DNA of 64,000 nucleotides. It comes from Flavobacterium aeripolare (GTDB taxonomy: Bacteria > Bacteroidota > Bacteroidia > Flavobacteriales > Flavobacteriaceae). Positions within the stretch are counted from its first letter, which is position 1. The number at the start of each line of letters is the position of its first letter. The DNA lies in NCBI RefSeq assembly GCF_013294025.1, contig NZ_JABSNL010000007.1, positions 1-64,000 of the forward strand. Reading direction: 5' to 3'. The notes under the pieces are model-generated. The model saw only the letters and a program-made list of their open reading frames with translations, was not told where the DNA came from and searched no databases. This document shows positions 27,142-34,626 of the stretch, piece after piece. The position numbers and the translations under genes are program-made.

Positions 27142-27171
27142 AAAAAAGGCGGAATTTCTTCCACCTTTTTT
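27142..27171. terminator. Terminator between sodB and the PurF-like gene
   Basis: AAAAAAGG-C-GGAA pairs with TTCC-A-CCTTTTTT (one mismatch) around a four-base loop. It has A and T tracts on both sides, so it can work in both directions; it lies 130 nt past the PurF-like stop on the minus strand. Confidence 0.7.
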
Positions 27172-27300
27172 GCCCCAAATCTACCATAAATTTAACCTAC
27201 TAATTTTATGGTTCTGTAAATCTAAAGTACTACTTCAATTTTTACAAACATTTTAGACGAATGACACATAAACCCGATTAAAGGAACTTTTTAACATATA

Positions 27301-29199
27301 TTAGTATGCTCGAGCATCTTTTCCTTCATAAAAATTCATAAAGGCACGGTTTACCACTCGATTACCTCCAGCTGTAGGATAGTCTCCAGTAAAATACCAA
27401 TCGCCTAAATTTTTAGGACAAGCGATATGTAAATCTTCTACTGTTTGAAAGATAATTTTCACCTCTGCTTTGATTTCTGGCGAACTCAACATTTCTGCAA
27501 TTTTATCTGAAACTTCTTGAGGTTCAAAAGGCGCATAAATTTCAGTTACATAGTTCACCACATCAGTATCTACATAATCTTCTTGAGCCTTACATTTAGC
27601 ATAAACCTCGTCTACAATGTGGTATAAGTTTCTTTCCTTTAAAAGTGCTAATGCAGCTCTAAAAGCAACTAAACCTTCCATCTTTGCCATATCAATACCG
27701 TAGCAGTCAGGAAATCTAATTTGTGGCGCTGATGACACTACCACAATACGCTTAGGATTTAAACGATCCATCATTTTGATGATACTCATTTTTAAAGTCG
27801 TACCTCTAACAATACTATCGTCTATGATTACTAAATTATCTGTAGGCTTGATAACGCCGTAAGTAACGTCATATACGTGTGCAACTAAGTCATCACGACT
27901 ACTGTCCTCAGTAATAAACGTTCTTAATTTAGCATCTTTAATCGCTACTTTTTCAGTACGGATTTTTACAGCCAATAGTTCTTGTAAACTTTCTGCTGTA
28001 AGCGTATCTCTATTTTTTAATATGTAATTGTTTTTTCTTTGATTTAAAAAGTCCTGAGCAGCTTCTACCATTCCGTAGAAAGAAGTTTCAGCAGTATTAG
28101 GAATATAAGAAAAAACAGTATTATCAGTATCTTGATCGATGGCGTCTAATACTGCAGGTAAAATCAATCTACCTAGATTTTTTCTTTCTTGATAAATCTC
28201 AGCATCACTACCTCTAGAAAAGTAAATTCGTTCAAACGAACATGCTTTTTTAACTGTAGGAGTTAAAATCTCTTGCATAGAAACAGTACCGTTCTTTTTA
28301 ATTATCAATGCATTTCCTGGCTCAATTTCTTGAACTTTATCAAAGTCAACATTAAAAACTGTTTGAATAACAGGTCGCTCTGAAGCAACAACTACCACTT
28401 CATCGTCTTGGTAAAAATACGCCGGGCGAATACCCGCTGGATCTCTAAAAACAAATGCATCACCATGACCCAGTAATCCTGCCATAGCATAACCACCATC
28501 TAGATTTTTTGCAGCTCTAGTTAAAATCTTTGCTACATCTAATTTTTCAGCAATAATAGGAGACGCTTCTCTTTTTGACAAGCCATTGTTTTTACACTCT
28601 TGGTATAAATCAGTCACTTCATCATCAAGAAAGTGTCCAATTTTTTCCATTACAGTAACAGTATCTGCCATTTCTTTAGGATGCTGTCCTAACTCAATCA
28701 AGTTATTAAACAGTTCCTTAACATTAGTCATATTGAAATTTCCAGCAAGAATAAGGTTGCGGTGCATCCAATTATTTTGACGTAGAAAAGGGTGCACACT
28801 TTCGATACTATTTTTACCAAAGGTTCCATAACGTACGTGCCCTAAAAACAACTCCCCAATGTATGGAATCTTAGCTTTTTGTAGTTCGACATTATCAGCA
28901 TATTCAGGATGCGCTGCCATCTCATCGTTAATGCGATCATTTATTTGAGCAAAAACATCTTGAATAGGTTGCGCGTGATTTGAACGCACACGGCTTATGT
29001 AACGCTCTCCCGGCTCTACATCTAACTTGATACTAGCAAAACCAGCTCCATCTTGTCCACGGTTGTGCTGTTTCTCCATTAAGAGATACATTTTTTGTAT
29101 CCCGTAAAAAGCAGTTCCGTACTTTTCTTTATAATATTCAAGCGGTTTAAGTAGTCTAACTAAGGCTATACCACACTCGTGTTTTAAAGCATCGCTCAT
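27301..29199 (-). CDS. PurF-like amidophosphoribosyltransferase, long form
   Basis: 632 residues: an N-terminal class II glutamine amidotransferase domain and a C-terminal phosphoribosyltransferase domain, as in PurF, which makes 5-phosphoribosylamine from PRPP and glutamine in the first step of purine synthesis. The likely nucleophile is Cys9 in KHECGIALV, which would need removal of eight residues. HNRGQDGAGFAS (about 46) and GHVRYGTFG (about 120) are typical of the glutaminase. The PRPP loop is VIIDDSIVRGTT (about 460). It is over 100 residues longer than E. coli PurF, with extra C-terminal sequence; Bacteroidota often carry such a long version. It may be a paralogue with a different acceptor. 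purN lies nearby on the same strand. Confidence 0.85.
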   Translation of the reverse strand: MSDALKHECGIALVRLLKPLEYYKEKYGTAFYGIQKMYLLMEKQHNRGQDGAGFASIKLDVEPGERYISRVRSNHAQPIQDVFAQINDRINDEMAAHPEYADNVELQKAKIPYIGELFLGHVRYGTFGKNSIESVHPFLRQNNWMHRNLILAGNFNMTNVKELFNNLIELGQHPKEMADTVTVMEKIGHFLDDEVTDLYQECKNNGLSKREASPIIAEKLDVAKILTRAAKNLDGGYAMAGLLGHGDAFVFRDPAGIRPAYFYQDDEVVVVASERPVIQTVFNVDFDKVQEIEPGNALIIKKNGTVSMQEILTPTVKKACSFERIYFSRGSDAEIYQERKNLGRLILPAVLDAIDQDTDNTVFSYIPNTAETSFYGMVEAAQDFLNQRKNNYILKNRDTLTAESLQELLAVKIRTEKVAIKDAKLRTFITEDSSRDDLVAHVYDVTYGVIKPTDNLVIIDDSIVRGTTLKMSIIKMMDRLNPKRIVVVSSAPQIRFPDCYGIDMAKMEGLVAFRAALALLKERNLYHIVDEVYAKCKAQEDYVDTDVVNYVTEIYAPFEPQEVSDKIAEMLSSPEIKAEVKIIFQTVEDLHIACPKNLGDWYFTGDYPTAGGNRVVNRAFMNFYEGKDARAY

Positions 29200-29293
29200 T
29201 GTGTTGTTGTTTGTTGTGTTGTTTAATTGTATTAGACTTTATATTTAAAGAAGGCAACAATAATTGTACCTATATAATAACTCTAAATTAAAA

Positions 29294-29322
29294 TCAAAAA
29301 AAGCCCCGTTTCCGAGGCTTTA
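29294..29322 (-). terminator. Terminator after the PfkB-family kinase gene
   Basis: AAGCC-C-CG pairs with CG-A-GGCTT around TTTC, with a plus-strand A-run before it that becomes the U-tail. It lies just past the stop at 29328. Confidence 0.75.
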
Positions 29323-29327
29323 AGACA

Positions 29328-30251
29328 TTATATTTCTATATCAAATTGTGTTAGTGACTTAAATTGCTCTAAGCGCGATACCACATCTTTTTTATCTAAA
29401 GCAACCATTCGTTCTGTTCCAAATTTTTCAACACAGAAAGAGGCGAGATTAGATCCGTAAATAATAGCGTTTTTCATATTTTCAAAAGAAATGTTTTCGC
29501 TTTGAGTAATAAACCCTGCAAAACCTCCTGCAAAAGTATCTCCTGCTCCTGTTGGGTCAAAAACTTCTTCTAACGGTAAAGCCGGTGCAAAAAATATTTT
29601 TTCGTCTTGAAAAAGTAAAGCGCCATGCTCTCCTTTTTTAATCACTACATATTTAGGACCCATTGTTTGAATTTTGGCAGCAGCCTTAACAAGAGAATAC
29701 TCCCCTGATAACTGTCTTGCTTCCTCATCATTAATTGTAATCACATCTACACGTTTCATTACATGTAATAATTCAGGTAGCGCGCAGTCCATCCAAAAGT
29801 TCATTGTGTCTAAAACAATTAATTTTGGCTTAGTAGTCATTTGATCAATAACACTGCTTTGTACTAATGGATGTAAGTTACCCAACATTACCACATCTGC
29901 GTTTTTATAATTTTCTGGAACCTTAGGTTGAAAATCAGCTAAAACATTCAATTGCGTATCCAGCGTATCTCTAGAATTAAGATCGTTATGGTAGCGACCA
30001 CTCCAGAAAAATGTTTTACCACCTTTAACTACTTCAAGACCAGAAATGTCAATATTTCTCTCAGTCAATAAATCTAAATATTCTTGTGGAAAGTCATCTC
30101 CTACTACAGAGACAATAGCAGATTGTAAGTTAAAAAAAGAAGCCGATAAACCAATGTATGTTCCTGCTCCACCTAAAATTTTATCTGTTTTCCCGAAAGG
30201 AGTTTCAATTGCGTCGAAAGCAACTGTTCCAACAATCAATAATTTATTCAT
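29328..30251 (-). CDS. PfkB/ribokinase-family carbohydrate or nucleoside kinase
   Basis: A 307-residue kinase of the ribokinase fold. The glycine-rich N-terminal substrate region is KILGGAGTYIGLSASFF (about 24-40). The C-terminal signature DPTGAGDTFAGGFAGF is at about 226-241, with catalytic Asp in GAGD. Substrate not determinable from sequence; adenosine- or sugar-kinase-like homologues exist across Bacteroidota in the same place next to the PurF-like gene, so a link to nucleoside salvage is conceivable but unproven. It has a strong promoter directly upstream and a terminator behind. Confidence 0.82.
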   Translation of the reverse strand: MNKLLIVGTVAFDAIETPFGKTDKILGGAGTYIGLSASFFNLQSAIVSVVGDDFPQEYLDLLTERNIDISGLEVVKGGKTFFWSGRYHNDLNSRDTLDTQLNVLADFQPKVPENYKNADVVMLGNLHPLVQSSVIDQMTTKPKLIVLDTMNFWMDCALPELLHVMKRVDVITINDEEARQLSGEYSLVKAAAKIQTMGPKYVVIKKGEHGALLFQDEKIFFAPALPLEEVFDPTGAGDTFAGGFAGFITQSENISFENMKNAIIYGSNLASFCVEKFGTERMVALDKKDVVSRLEQFKSLTQFDIEI

Positions 30252-30275
30252 CTATATGAGTTTCAAATTAAGGCG

Positions 30276-30307
30276 CAAAGATAGTTTATAACTTTGATAG
30301 TTGCAAA
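30276..30307 (-). promoter_or_regulatory. Promoter of the PfkB-family kinase gene
   Basis: On the minus strand TTTG (30307 to 30304), a 20-nt spacer and TATCTTTG (30283 to 30276). The predicted start near 30271 leaves a 20-nt leader to the ATG at 30251. Several CAAAG words recur around it (30276, 30304, 30312, 30320). Confidence 0.65.
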
Positions 30308-30327
30308 GATTCAAAGTCGCAAAGTTT

Positions 30328-30813
30328 TCATAATAATTCCCCTGATTCGCCCTCATAAACAACATCGATTGAAACTTGTTTTTGCATTGATCCCATCACT
30401 GCTAACACATCACAGCGTTCGTTTTGCGGATGGTTATTATGCCCTTTAATCCATTTAAAATCTACTTGATGCTTTCTATAGACAACTAACAAGCGTTTCC
30501 ATAAATCGGCATTTTTACGGTCAACAAACTTCTTTTTCTCCCAGCCAAACACCCATTTCTTAACCACTGAATCGACTACATATTTAGAATCGCTTACTAC
30601 AAGCACTTTTGTATTAGGATTTTTAAGTTTTTCAAGACCTACAATTACTGCTAGCAATTCCATCCTATTATTTGTCGTCATTCTAAAACCTTCAAAAAAC
30701 TCTTTGCGATAGGTCTTCCCTTCTTTAACAGTTTCCATTACCACTCCGTAACCACCGCGACCTGGATTACCCTTTGCGGCGCCATCTGTATATATATGTA
30801 CTTCGTAGTTCAT
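30328..30813 (-). CDS. rnhA: Ribonuclease HI
   Basis: A 161-residue enzyme that cuts RNA in RNA-DNA hybrids, removing primers and R-loops. Catalytic carboxylates: Asp10 in YTDGAAKGNPGRGGYG, Glu52 in NNRMELLAV, Asp in VVSDSKYVVDSV (about 72) and Asp134 in NERCDVLA, the full DEDD set. The basic handle region (VVKKWVFGWEKKKF) is present. Length normal. It is followed by the kinase gene, separated by that gene's own promoter, and preceded by purN with a 38-bp gap. Confidence 0.94.
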   Translation of the reverse strand: MNYEVHIYTDGAAKGNPGRGGYGVVMETVKEGKTYRKEFFEGFRMTTNNRMELLAVIVGLEKLKNPNTKVLVVSDSKYVVDSVVKKWVFGWEKKKFVDRKNADLWKRLLVVYRKHQVDFKWIKGHNNHPQNERCDVLAVMGSMQKQVSIDVVYEGESGELL

Positions 30814-30851
30814 TACTTGTCTTTACTTTAGCGCTATTTTCGAAAAAAAAA

Positions 30852-31412
30852 TTATTTTAAAATATCTTCAATAACCTTGGGGAAGTATTTTTGCTCTAGT
30901 GAATGTATTTTCTCTGCAACAACAGCTGCAGTATCAGTTCCTAAAACAGTAACTTTTTTTTGAAAAATCTGAGCCCCTTCATCGTAGTTTTCGTTTACGT
31001 AATGTATAGTAATCCCAGTTTCCTTCTCTCTATTAGCTACGACAGCCTCATGAATATGCATACCATACATTCCTTTTCCTCCATACTTAGGCAGCAGCGC
31101 TGGATGGATATTTATAATAGAATTAGGATATTCAGCAATTATTGACTCAGGAAATTTCAATAAAAAACCGGCTAAAACAATCAAGTCAGGTTGTATCTTA
31201 TTAATTTCTTGTAATACATTACCTTCATTTAAATCGGTTTTACTAAAAGTATGTGAAGCAATTCCTAGATTTTCTGCTTTACTGATTACTCCAGCTTTTA
31301 CATTGTTAGAAAACACAGCAACAACCGTAGCGATATCATTATTATGGAAGTGCTTTATTATGTTTTCAGCATTACTGCCCGCTCCAGAAGCAAAAATTAG
31401 AATTTTTTTCAT
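30852..31412 (-). CDS. purN: Phosphoribosylglycinamide formyltransferase
   Basis: A 186-residue enzyme that formylates GAR with 10-formyl-THF, the third step of purine synthesis. FASGAGSNAENII (about 7-19) is the phosphate-binding loop. The catalytic triad is Asn and His in SIINIHPALLPKYGGKGMYG (about 98-117) and Asp in VNENYDEGAQIFQKKV (about 144). Slightly shorter than E. coli PurN, normal for Bacteroidota. It is transcribed away from the divergent acpP, and with rnhA probably forms one unit. Confidence 0.93.
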   Translation of the reverse strand: MKKILIFASGAGSNAENIIKHFHNNDIATVVAVFSNNVKAGVISKAENLGIASHTFSKTDLNEGNVLQEINKIQPDLIVLAGFLLKFPESIIAEYPNSIINIHPALLPKYGGKGMYGMHIHEAVVANREKETGITIHYVNENYDEGAQIFQKKVTVLGTDTAAVVAEKIHSLEQKYFPKVIEDILK

Positions 31413-31531
31413 GATTGACCGTGTTTAATTTTAAGCAAAAAAAAGAATAAAAAACTAAAAAAAAGAACATTGAGAAGCCTTTGTTAAAATATTTTTTTTA
31501 AATTTAGTTAATACATTTATCAACTTATGCG

Positions 31532-31560
31532 TTGTTTTAAAATAAAGTTTTTTATTTTTG
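31532..31560 (+). promoter_or_regulatory. Promoter of acpP
   Basis: TTG (31532-31534), 18 nt, then TATTTTTG (31553-31560): a good match to the Bacteroidota consensus. The predicted start is near 31565, 26 nt before the acpP ATG. Confidence 0.7.
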
Positions 31561-31590
31561 CCAACAAATTAAATTCTAAAATTAAAGATT

Positions 31591-31827
31591 ATGTCAGACA
31601 TTGCATCAAGAGTAAAAGCGATTATCGTAGACAAATTAGGTGTTGACGAAAACGAAGTTGTAACAGAAGCAAGCTTCACTAATGATTTAGGAGCTGACTC
31701 ATTAGACACTGTTGAGCTTATTATGGAATTCGAAAAAGAATTTGACATTCAAATTCCAGACGATCAAGCAGAGAACATCGCTACTGTAGGTCAAGCAATC
31801 TCTTACATCGAGGAAGCTAAAAAATAA
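31591..31827 (+). CDS. acpP: Acyl carrier protein
   Basis: This 78-residue acidic helical protein carries growing fatty acids on phosphopantetheine. The attachment serine is in [14 protein letters not shown] (Ser at about 38). Helix I opens [15 protein letters not shown]. It is the classic partner of fabF, which follows after a 187-bp gap containing a hairpin and an interleaved inverted repeat. Confidence 0.96.
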   Translation: MSDIASRVKAIIVDKLGVDENEVVTEASFTNDLGADSLDTVELIMEFEKEFDIQIPDDQAENIATVGQAISYIEEAKK

Positions 31828-31836
31828 TAAATGAAG

Positions 31837-31865
31837 CACCCGTATACCATCACGGTGTACGGGTG
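31837..31865 (+). terminator. Hairpin after acpP, probable attenuator
   Basis: CACCCGTATACC pairs with GGTGTACGGGTG (11 Watson-Crick pairs and one G-T) around a five-base loop, directly after the acpP stop and followed by TTATTATTTATTTTTT. The U-rich tail is interrupted, so it may stop only part of the transcripts and lower fabF expression relative to acpP. Confidence 0.65.
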
Positions 31866-31942
31866 TTATTATTTATTTTTTAAAAGAACAAAATTCAGAT
31901 TGAATCTAGAATTCAATCAAAAGGAATATTTACAACTTAATG

Positions 31943-31996
31943 CCCACGGCTCTTTAAACAATACAGTGAAGATAGCGTGGGTATTATTGTTTAAAG
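31943..31996 (+). promoter_or_regulatory. Interleaved inverted repeats in the fabF leader
   Basis: CCCACG (31943-31948) is complementary to CGTGGG (31976-31981), and CTTTAAACAATA (31952-31963) is a perfect 12-bp complement of TATTGTTTAAAG (31985-31996). The two pairings interleave in pseudoknot order and end 18 nt before the fabF ATG. They could form a pseudoknot or two alternative hairpins. I know of no named element that matches. Confidence 0.5.
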
Positions 31997-32014
31997 ATAA
32001 TAAAATATACAGTT

Positions 32015-33268
32015 ATGGTATTAAAACGAGTTGTAGTGACGGGTTTAGGTGCTCTTACTCCTATAGGAAATAATATTCAAGAATATTGGAACAGCCTGAT
32101 TAATGGTGTTAGTGGCGCTGCGCCAATAACCTACTTTGACGCTTCAAAATTCAAGACTAAATTCGCATGTGAATTAAAGAATTTCAATGTTGAAGATTTC
32201 TTAGATAGAAAAGAGGCTAGAAAAATGGACCGTTATGCACAGTATGCAATGGTATCATCAGAAGAAGCTGTAAATGATGCTGGCTTTAATTTTGAAAAGC
32301 TAGATAAAGATAGAGCTGGAGTAATCTGGGGTTCAGGAATAGGTGGTTTAGAAACTTTTCAAATTGAAATGTTGAACTTTTCTGCTGGTGATGGAACGCC
32401 AAAATTTAATCCTTTCTTTATACCAAAAATGATTTCTGATATCGCTTGTGGTCATATCTCAATCAAATACGGTTTTAGAGGCCCTAACTTTGCTACTGTT
32501 TCGGCTTGTGCCTCATCTACAAATGCAATTATTGACGCATTCAATTATATTCGTTTAGGTCACGCTGACGTAATGGTAACTGGTGGTTCTGAAGCCGCTG
32601 TAACTATTGCAGGTATGGGTGGTTTTAACGCTATGCATGCTTTATCAACAAGAAATGACGATCCTAAAACTGCTTCAAGACCTATGGATAAAGACCGTGA
32701 CGGTTTTGTTCTTGGTGAAGGTGCTGGAGCATTAATTCTTGAAGAATATGAGCACGCTGTTGCTCGTGGTGCTAAAATTTACTGTGAAATAGGTGGTGGA
32801 GGTATGTCTGCAGATGCACATCATATCACTGCTCCACATCCAGAAGGATTAGGTGCAAAAAATGTTATGTTGAATTGTTTGAGAGATGCAGGTTTGAAAC
32901 CTACAGATGTTGATGGATTAAACATGCACGGTACTTCTACTCCATTAGGAGATTTAGCTGAGTCTAAAGCAATCGAACACGTATTTGGAGAACATGCCTA
33001 CAGCATGAACTTGAATTCAACGAAATCAATGACAGGTCACTTATTAGGAGCTGCCGGTGCTGTTGAGACAATCTCTTCGATTCTTTCAATGAAGCATGGT
33101 ATCGTACCTCCTACAATTAACCATTTTACTGATGACGAAAACATTGATTCTAAATTGAACTTTACATTTAATGTAGCTCAAAAAAGAGAGATGAACGTTG
33201 TAATGAGTAACACCTTTGGTTTTGGAGGACACAACGCTTGCGTGTTAGTTAAAAAATTAGAATTGTAA
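32015..33268 (+). CDS. fabF: 3-oxoacyl-ACP synthase II
   Basis: This 417-residue condensing enzyme elongates fatty acids with malonyl-ACP. The catalytic triad is Cys in TVSACASSTNAI (about 164), His in NMHGTSTPLGD (about 306) and His in STKSMTGHLLGAAGAVE (about 343). The opening KRVVVTGLGALTPIGNN and the closing MSNTFGFGGHNA are family-typical. ATG at 32015 fits the usual start. The leader holds an unusual interleaved inverted repeat. rnc starts nine bases after its stop. Confidence 0.96.
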   Translation: MVLKRVVVTGLGALTPIGNNIQEYWNSLINGVSGAAPITYFDASKFKTKFACELKNFNVEDFLDRKEARKMDRYAQYAMVSSEEAVNDAGFNFEKLDKDRAGVIWGSGIGGLETFQIEMLNFSAGDGTPKFNPFFIPKMISDIACGHISIKYGFRGPNFATVSACASSTNAIIDAFNYIRLGHADVMVTGGSEAAVTIAGMGGFNAMHALSTRNDDPKTASRPMDKDRDGFVLGEGAGALILEEYEHAVARGAKIYCEIGGGGMSADAHHITAPHPEGLGAKNVMLNCLRDAGLKPTDVDGLNMHGTSTPLGDLAESKAIEHVFGEHAYSMNLNSTKSMTGHLLGAAGAVETISSILSMKHGIVPPTINHFTDDENIDSKLNFTFNVAQKREMNVVMSNTFGFGGHNACVLVKKLEL

Positions 33269-33277
33269 TCATTCTTT

Positions 33278-34018
33278 ATGAGTATATTCAAAAAAATATT
33301 TTCAAAATCCCGTTCTCAAGAAGACGGGATTTTTTTTAACGCTGTTGAAAAAATCCTAGGTTTTGCCCCACAAAATCTAGAAAATTATAAAAAAGCATTC
33401 ACACACCGCTCGTTAAATCGCTTGAGTGACGAGGGGAATCCTATAAATTATGAGCGTTTAGAGTTTCTAGGTGACGCTATGTTAAGCTCAGTTATTGCCG
33501 CTTACTTATTTACCGAAGCACCTCACGGTGATGAAGGTTACTTAACAAAAATGCGTTCTAAGATCGTGAGTCGCGAACACTTAAACGAATTAGGAAAAGA
33601 TCTCAACTTGATCCAATTTGTAGAAAGCAAAGTACCCGTTAATCATTTTGGAGAGAATATACATGGTAATATTTTTGAATCATTGGTAGGAGCAATTTAC
33701 CAAGATCGTGGCTATAATTACTGTGAACAATTTATTCAAAAAAGAGTTATTGTTCCCTATGTTGATCTCGCCAGATTAGAAGGTAAAGTGATAAGCTATA
33801 AAAGCTTAGTTATCGAATGGTGCCAAAAAGAAAAAAAAGTGTTTCACTATGACATCTTTGAAGACAATGCAATCGATGGACAACGCCTTTTTGGGGTACG
33901 ATTAAGTATTGATGATAAAGTAATTGCAAAAGCACGTGCTACATCAAAAAAGAAAGCAGAAGAAAAAGCATCACAAAGAGCTTATTTTGCATTTCAAGAA
34001 AAAATGGACAAGAAATAA
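33278..34018 (+). CDS. rnc: Ribonuclease III
   Basis: This 246-residue enzyme cuts double-stranded RNA in rRNA and mRNA processing. The RNase III signature NYERLEFLGDAMLSSVIA (about 58-75) holds the catalytic acidic residues, with the second site in NIFESLVGAIYQDRGY (about 127-142). A C-terminal dsRNA-binding domain spans about 170-240 (SYKSLVIEWCQKEKKVFHYDIF...ATSKKKAEEKASQRAYFAF). Codons about 10-20 contain a terminator-like hairpin (33304-33337) that is still translated as SRSQEDGIFF. It follows fabF by nine bases. Confidence 0.95.
   Translation: MSIFKKIFSKSRSQEDGIFFNAVEKILGFAPQNLENYKKAFTHRSLNRLSDEGNPINYERLEFLGDAMLSSVIAAYLFTEAPHGDEGYLTKMRSKIVSREHLNELGKDLNLIQFVESKVPVNHFGENIHGNIFESLVGAIYQDRGYNYCEQFIQKRVIVPYVDLARLEGKVISYKSLVIEWCQKEKKVFHYDIFEDNAIDGQRLFGVRLSIDDKVIAKARATSKKKAEEKASQRAYFAFQEKMDKK
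33304..33337 (+). terminator. Terminator-like hairpin inside the start of rnc
   Basis: AAAATCCCGT (33304-33313) pairs perfectly with ACGGGATTTT (33324-33333) across a ten-base loop, followed by four more Ts. It looks like the fabF terminator but lies in rnc codons 9-20. It may limit read-through into rnc, or be a cleavage site for RNase III itself. Confidence 0.6.
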
Positions 34019-34126
34019 TATCAAATCCATCAAAACTACAACGTTTTCGTTCATAAATTAACGAAATCATTACATTTTCTACTCTTATACTTCGATAGAA
34101 ATAGTATCTTTACGATATTATTTTTA

Positions 34127-34621
34127 ATGAATATGGCTATTCACAAACTAGATCTTGGCGAATTTGACGAAGTAGATTATTTCTTAATCGCATTACATAC
34201 TTCATTAGAAGATTATCGTTTGGCTTACTTTATTAATCAAAAACTCCCCATTAATTTATCAAAAAGTAATGAGGAAGTTCAAATAAATATTAAAGAAGGC
34301 GAGACTAATTTTGCGCGCTTTTATTATTACGATTCTGAGAATGCCGTTTCTTGGAATTTAATTCAAAATAAAAATGAAGTGCTTCAGCATAAAATGAATC
34401 CATCACAAGATTTATTTGCCGCAATTACAATGGAGATTTCAACAAAAGTTTTCTTACTACCAGAATTTAAAAAAGCAGATTATTTTTTAAAAATAGAAAA
34501 CATTGACGACACCATAGACGTGTCCCAAATTAAAACCACGTTAAATAGTATAGATAGCATCTCAGCAATATACACTGTAGATACGAATCTAATAAAATCG
34601 AAAAACAATTTAATTTTTTAA
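34127..34621 (+). CDS. IPExxxVDY family protein
   Basis: A 164-residue protein of a Bacteroidota-specific family of unknown function named for a short motif, here present in the variant LPEFKKADYFLKIE (about 118-131). The N-terminal AIHKLDLGEFDEVDYFLIALHTSLEDYRLAYFIN is typical. No signal peptide or membrane segment. Homologues as I recall them start with MAIHK, so the second ATG at 34133 may be the real start. It lies five nt before pyk and is nearly always found in this place, so co-transcription with pyruvate kinase is likely; any functional link is unknown. Confidence 0.82.
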   Translation: MNMAIHKLDLGEFDEVDYFLIALHTSLEDYRLAYFINQKLPINLSKSNEEVQINIKEGETNFARFYYYDSENAVSWNLIQNKNEVLQHKMNPSQDLFAAITMEISTKVFLLPEFKKADYFLKIENIDDTIDVSQIKTTLNSIDSISAIYTVDTNLIKSKNNLIF

Positions 34622-34626
34622 AAAAA

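Noticed and set aside
31831..32073. 80-codon plus-strand frame between acpP and fabF
   Set aside because: It runs through the hairpin and the interleaved inverted repeat and overlaps the fabF start; its peptide has no recognisable features.
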